This document shows positions 14,698-17,314 of a stretch of DNA of 17,314 nucleotides, in pieces. Origin of the DNA: UKL13-2 sp044346745 (GTDB lineage Bacteria > Pseudomonadota > Gammaproteobacteria > Burkholderiales > Usitatibacteraceae); contig JBIIYQ010000062.1 of the NCBI GenBank assembly GCA_044346745.1, forward strand, positions 1 to 17,314, given 5' to 3'. The first letter of the stretch is position 1. The number at the start of each line of letters is the position of its first letter. Both the position numbers and the translations under genes were made by a program. A model generated the notes under the pieces. It was given only the letters and a program-made list of their open reading frames with translations, did no database searches and was not told where the DNA came from.

Positions 14698-17314
14698 ATG
14701 GACACATCCATACAGAAGGGCCACCTATCGTTGCGTGAGGTGTTTTTTAGCGCGTTATTGCTCTTGGCGGGCCAAGCGGTTTATGCCCAGACTGACATTG
14801 CAACGACACCCGTTGCGTCGGGCGTGACGGTCAATGCGAAACCCAACATCATGCTGTTGATGAAAAACTCCGGTACCACGGGTTTTACACACATGCCTGA
14901 TGACGTGGAGCCATCTAGCAGTATTCCCATGCCGATCGGCTACAAGAACTACCTGTGTAACTTGCTTTACTACAATCCGAATACAACCTACGTCATCCCT
15001 AAAGCGGCGGACGGAACCTCATTGCCAACGCCGAGCTTTGAAGCCGCGTATTACAACTACTTTCTCAGTCCCACCAATCTGACCAACCTAGCCACCTCGT
15101 TTCAGGCTTGGGACGCAAGCACACAGCGTTTGACCACCCGCGCGGTCGATACACCGCAGCAGGCGTACTACTACGTTTACACGGGCCCGGAGACCCTGAG
15201 TGGCGTCACAACCCCTTGCACAGACGTAGATAGCGGCGCGTCCCAGACAACTGCGGGGGGGGGCACTTTTACCCGAGTGCTGGTTAGTGCCACATCAGGT
15301 ATTAGTAGTTCGGATGAAAGGCTGAATTTTGCGATCTGGTACAGCTACTATCGAACCCGCCTGCTCCTCACCAAAAGTGCAGTCAGCTTGGCGTTCTCGT
15401 CGCTGACCAGTAACTATCGTGTTGGCTTCATTAACACTCGCCCAGGTAACCCGGTCGCAAGCGCGAACTATCTTCCCATTTCTGACTTCGATACGCTTCA
15501 ACGTAGCGCATGGTTCAGCAAAGTTTTTTCGCAAGTCTCCCAAGGAGCCTCGCCAGTGCGCGAGGCACTGGCTCGCGTTGGGCGTCACTACGGGGGTAAG
15601 CAGGACAGCATCAATACCGGTATGACGGGCGATCCGGTCCAATACTCGTGCCAGCAGAATTTCACTATTCTCACCACCGATGGCTACTGGAACACTGCTG
15701 CCGAAACGGCGGGGCCGGTAAAGCTTGACGGCACGACATTGGTTGGAAAGCAAGACAACGTCCTCACCGATGCGAACGGCAATACGCCGAGACCAATTTA
15801 CGACGGTTCCATAGATACTTCAACCATCGTCACCGGCAAGAACAATACTTACCAATACGCGCCTTGTTCAAGCGGATATTCGCTCATCAAGACCGTGCAG
15901 AACCTCGTGAGTACGAGTCAAACGCTACGAGCGACTTCTCAACAAAGTCAAAGCACCAACCAAAACTTGGCAACGACGACGCAGTTGCTTGAGAGCACAG
16001 CGCAAAATTTGTCTAGTACTTCCCAGACTTTGCGAAGTACGTCTCAACTGTCGGCGACTACGACACAAAACCGGCAAAGCACAGTACAGAATCTGCAATC
16101 CACCGCACAGACACTGCAAAGTTCAGCGCAAAATCTGGCGACGACCACGCAAAATCTGCGGAGTACGGTACAGAATCTGCGATCAAGTGTACAGAACCTC
16201 GAAAGTACGTCACAGCTCACGGTGAGTACGCTGCAGAATCTGCAAAGCACGGTGCAGAATCTAAGCTCAACCACACAGAACTTACAGAGTACGTCGCAGG
16301 TCACCCAAAGTACCACGCAGAACTTGCGAAGCACGCAGCAGATTCTCGCATCGACTACGCAGGTCACCCTGACGACGACCGTGACAACGACCAGCACCGC
16401 GACGCAATTGCAGAGTACTGTACAGAATCTGCAATCTACCAGCCAAAACCTACAGACCACAAATCAAACGCTTCAGTCCAGCACACAAAACTTGCGAAGC
16501 ACCACGCAAAACTTGCGCACCACCTTGCAGAATTTGCAAAGTACCGCGCAGACCACGCAGTCGACCACCCAAGTTAACCGAAGCACAACCCAGAATCTGC
16601 AAAGTACGGCGCAGAATTTGCAAAGTACGTCGCAGTTGAGGATCAGCACGAGCCAGAACTTGCGGTCCACTGTGCAGAATCTGCGAAACACGACACAGAA
16701 TTTGCAGAGCACGTCGCAGTTGCGGATCAGCACGAGCCAGAATTTACGATCTACTGCACAGAATCTACAGAGTACTGCACAGAACCTTCAGAGTACTTCT
16801 CAAACGCTGACCAGCACCAACCAAACTACCCGGTCGACAACACAGAATCTGGCTAGCACTGTGCAGAATCTGCAAACGCAAACACAGGTACGAATCTCAA
16901 CCGTACAGCAGATCGAATACGACGCTGCTACCGAGCTTTCCACGGCGGTTGCGGTGTGTACACCAGGCGGGACAATTACCTGCACTCAGTTCACCACCGG
17001 TCCGACTTTGGTAGCCTCTTGTACCGCTAGTGGGCCGACTGCGGGCAATAATTACGTCACGACGACTTGCGCCACCAGCCCTATCGGGACGGCAAACACA
17101 CCGGTACAAACCTGCACGCCAGCCACAGCCGCCGCCGCTAACGGCTTCACCACCACGACCTGCTCGACGAACAATACGACGGACGTTCCCGTTGCGACTT
17201 GTACGCCAGTGACGGCTACATCTGGTAACTCTTGGACGACCACGACCTGCTCGACGAACAATACGAGCAGCGTTCCCGTGGAGACCTGCACGCCCGCGAC
17301 GGCCTCGTCCAGCA
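14698..17314 (+). CDS. pilY1: Type IV pilus tip adhesin/assembly factor PilY1 (3'-truncated by window edge)
   Basis: The frame is open from the ATG to the last base, 872 codons, with no stop; I translated every codon. Residues 1-30 form a signal peptide, likely cut after VYA. A vWA-like domain starts at KPNIMLLM (residues 48-55) and includes ILTTDGYWN (324-332), both standard PilY1 segments. The MIDAS Asp expected in LLMDxSxS is Lys56, followed by NSG. Residues 399-734 are 48 heptads of the T-x-Q-N-L-x-S type; from Cys754 the protein has Cys-bearing repeats of 21 to 31 residues, settling to 29. The TLADVAxYYW segment that usually follows TDGxWN and the C-terminal beta-propeller are not reached. 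A run of nine G at 15255-15263 makes the gene frameshift-prone. PilY1 caps the pilus and acts in assembly, retraction control and adhesion in known species. Confidence 0.9.
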   Translation, partial: MDTSIQKGHLSLREVFFSALLLLAGQAVYAQTDIATTPVASGVTVNAKPNIMLLMKNSGTTGFTHMPDDVEPSSSIPMPIGYKNYLCNLLYYNPNTTYVIPKAADGTSLPTPSFEAAYYNYFLSPTNLTNLATSFQAWDASTQRLTTRAVDTPQQAYYYVYTGPETLSGVTTPCTDVDSGASQTTAGGGTFTRVLVSATSGISSSDERLNFAIWYSYYRTRLLLTKSAVSLAFSSLTSNYRVGFINTRPGNPVASANYLPISDFDTLQRSAWFSKVFSQVSQGASPVREALARVGRHYGGKQDSINTGMTGDPVQYSCQQNFTILTTDGYWNTAAETAGPVKLDGTTLVGKQDNVLTDANGNTPRPIYDGSIDTSTIVTGKNNTYQYAPCSSGYSLIKTVQNLVSTSQTLRATSQQSQSTNQNLATTTQLLESTAQNLSSTSQTLRSTSQLSATTTQNRQSTVQNLQSTAQTLQSSAQNLATTTQNLRSTVQNLRSSVQNLESTSQLTVSTLQNLQSTVQNLSSTTQNLQSTSQVTQSTTQNLRSTQQILASTTQVTLTTTVTTTSTATQLQSTVQNLQSTSQNLQTTNQTLQSSTQNLRSTTQNLRTTLQNLQSTAQTTQSTTQVNRSTTQNLQSTAQNLQSTSQLRISTSQNLRSTVQNLRNTTQNLQSTSQLRISTSQNLRSTAQNLQSTAQNLQSTSQTLTSTNQTTRSTTQNLASTVQNLQTQTQVRISTVQQIEYDAATELSTAVAVCTPGGTITCTQFTTGPTLVASCTASGPTAGNNYVTTTCATSPIGTANTPVQTCTPATAAAANGFTTTTCSTNNTTDVPVATCTPVTATSGNSWTTTTCSTNNTSSVPVETCTPATASSS
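15255..15263 (+). repeat. Poly-G tract (nine G) in pilY1
   Basis: Nine consecutive G encode residues 187-189 and parts of their neighbours. Losing one G brings a TGA into frame at 15323-15325; gaining one brings a TAG into frame at 15285-15287. Either slip truncates PilY1 before the repeat region. A sequencing or assembly error in the length is also possible, although the present length keeps the frame open. Confidence 0.8.
15892..16899 (+). repeat. 48 tandem heptads (21 bp) in 12 supra-units of 84 bp, inside pilY1
   Basis: Residues 399-734 divide into 48 heptads with no insertion or deletion. The consensus is T-x-Q-N-L-x-S; Gln is kept at position 3 in all but two heptads, and Leu at position 5 in 35 of 48. 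Every fourth heptad tends to deviate (TSQLRIS, TSQLTVS, TSQVTQS, TTVTTTS, QTQVRIS), which defines a 28-residue, 84-bp supra-unit: roughly TTQNLRS, TVQNLQS, TAQNLQS, TSQLRIS. The copies differ at the DNA level, except that the segments at 16621 and 16705 are nearly identical. The array ends at IEYDAATEL. Confidence 0.9.
17113..17314 (+). repeat. 87-bp (29-residue) Cys-bearing tandem repeat in pilY1, running off the window
   Basis: Copies begin at the Cys codons at 17113, 17200 and 17287, exactly 87 bases apart; the third is cut by the window end. Each unit has the pattern C-TP-x13-C-x12 (C-x15-C-x12), with TTTTCSTNNT shared by both complete copies. Two degenerate units precede it: Cys codons at 16957 and 17020 open shorter or longer versions. 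The pattern suggests a chain of small disulfide-linked modules. Confidence 0.85.

Noticed and set aside
16044..16733. Two long reverse-strand frames with Cys-rich heptads (CRFCTVL-like), resembling a novel Cys repeat protein
   Set aside because: They are the mirror of the 21-bp pilY1 repeat: a repeat without stops on one strand is often open on the other. They lack a ribosome site and the forward frame has a signal peptide, vWA motifs and operon context.
15892..16899. Regular 21-bp repeats resembling a CRISPR or iteron array
   Set aside because: The units are contiguous with no spacers, vary at synonymous sites and keep a protein phase of seven residues, so they are coding repeats.
1..17314. 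Search for known neisserial DNA uptake sequences, tRNA/rRNA genes, insertion sequences and attachment sites
   Set aside because: I saw no copies of the neisserial uptake 10-mer, no tRNA-like cloverleaf, no transposase and no flanking direct repeats; by eye this search is not exhaustive.

Overview
The window looks like chromosomal DNA of a Betaproteobacterium, with moderately high GC and dense, overlapping genes. This rests on the short-form HisG, the hisG-hisD-hisC-hisB order, and a murJ-ribF-ileS-lspA-ispH block running into a minor-pilin cluster that ends in a large repeat-bearing PilY1. I cannot name the genus. All supported genes are on the + strand, and no stretch longer than 300 bases lacks a gene.

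Region 1 (1-3382) is the first part of a histidine operon: the 3' end of hisG, then hisD, hisC and hisB, the last three overlapping. The usual followers hisH-hisA-hisF-hisI/E are not here. Region 2 (3426-10457) is an envelope and cofactor block: murJ (lipid II flippase), ribF (FMN/FAD synthesis), ileS, lspA (lipoprotein signal peptidase) and ispH (isoprenoid precursors). The first four are overlapping or nearly so. The fkpB-type gene often found between lspA and ispH is absent. Region 3 (about 10500-11060) is a single secreted DUF3617-type protein behind a perfect TATAAT box, with a weak terminator candidate after it.

Region 4 (11138 to the end) is a type IV pilus minor-pilin operon: pilE/comP-like, fimT/gspH-like, pilV, pilW, pilX and an open-ended pilY1. 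Minor pilins and PilY1 form the pilus tip complex that primes assembly and mediates adhesion. From memory, the same neighbourhood (mviN-ribF-ileS-lspA-ispH beside pilE/pilY1/pilX/pilW/pilV/fimU/fimT) exists in Pseudomonas aeruginosa, so the linkage looks old.

The most unusual object is pilY1, which is open from 14698 to the last base (872 codons). Its von Willebrand A-like domain appears to be interrupted by an array of 48 uninterrupted heptads built on T-x-Q-N-L-x-S, arranged as 12 supra-units of 28 residues. A Cys-bearing 29-residue tandem repeat follows and runs off the window. The gene also has a run of nine G; one base gained or lost there gives an early stop in either direction, which suggests an on/off phase switch like that known for neisserial PilC. 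The residue expected to be the first metal-site Asp of the vWA domain is Lys.
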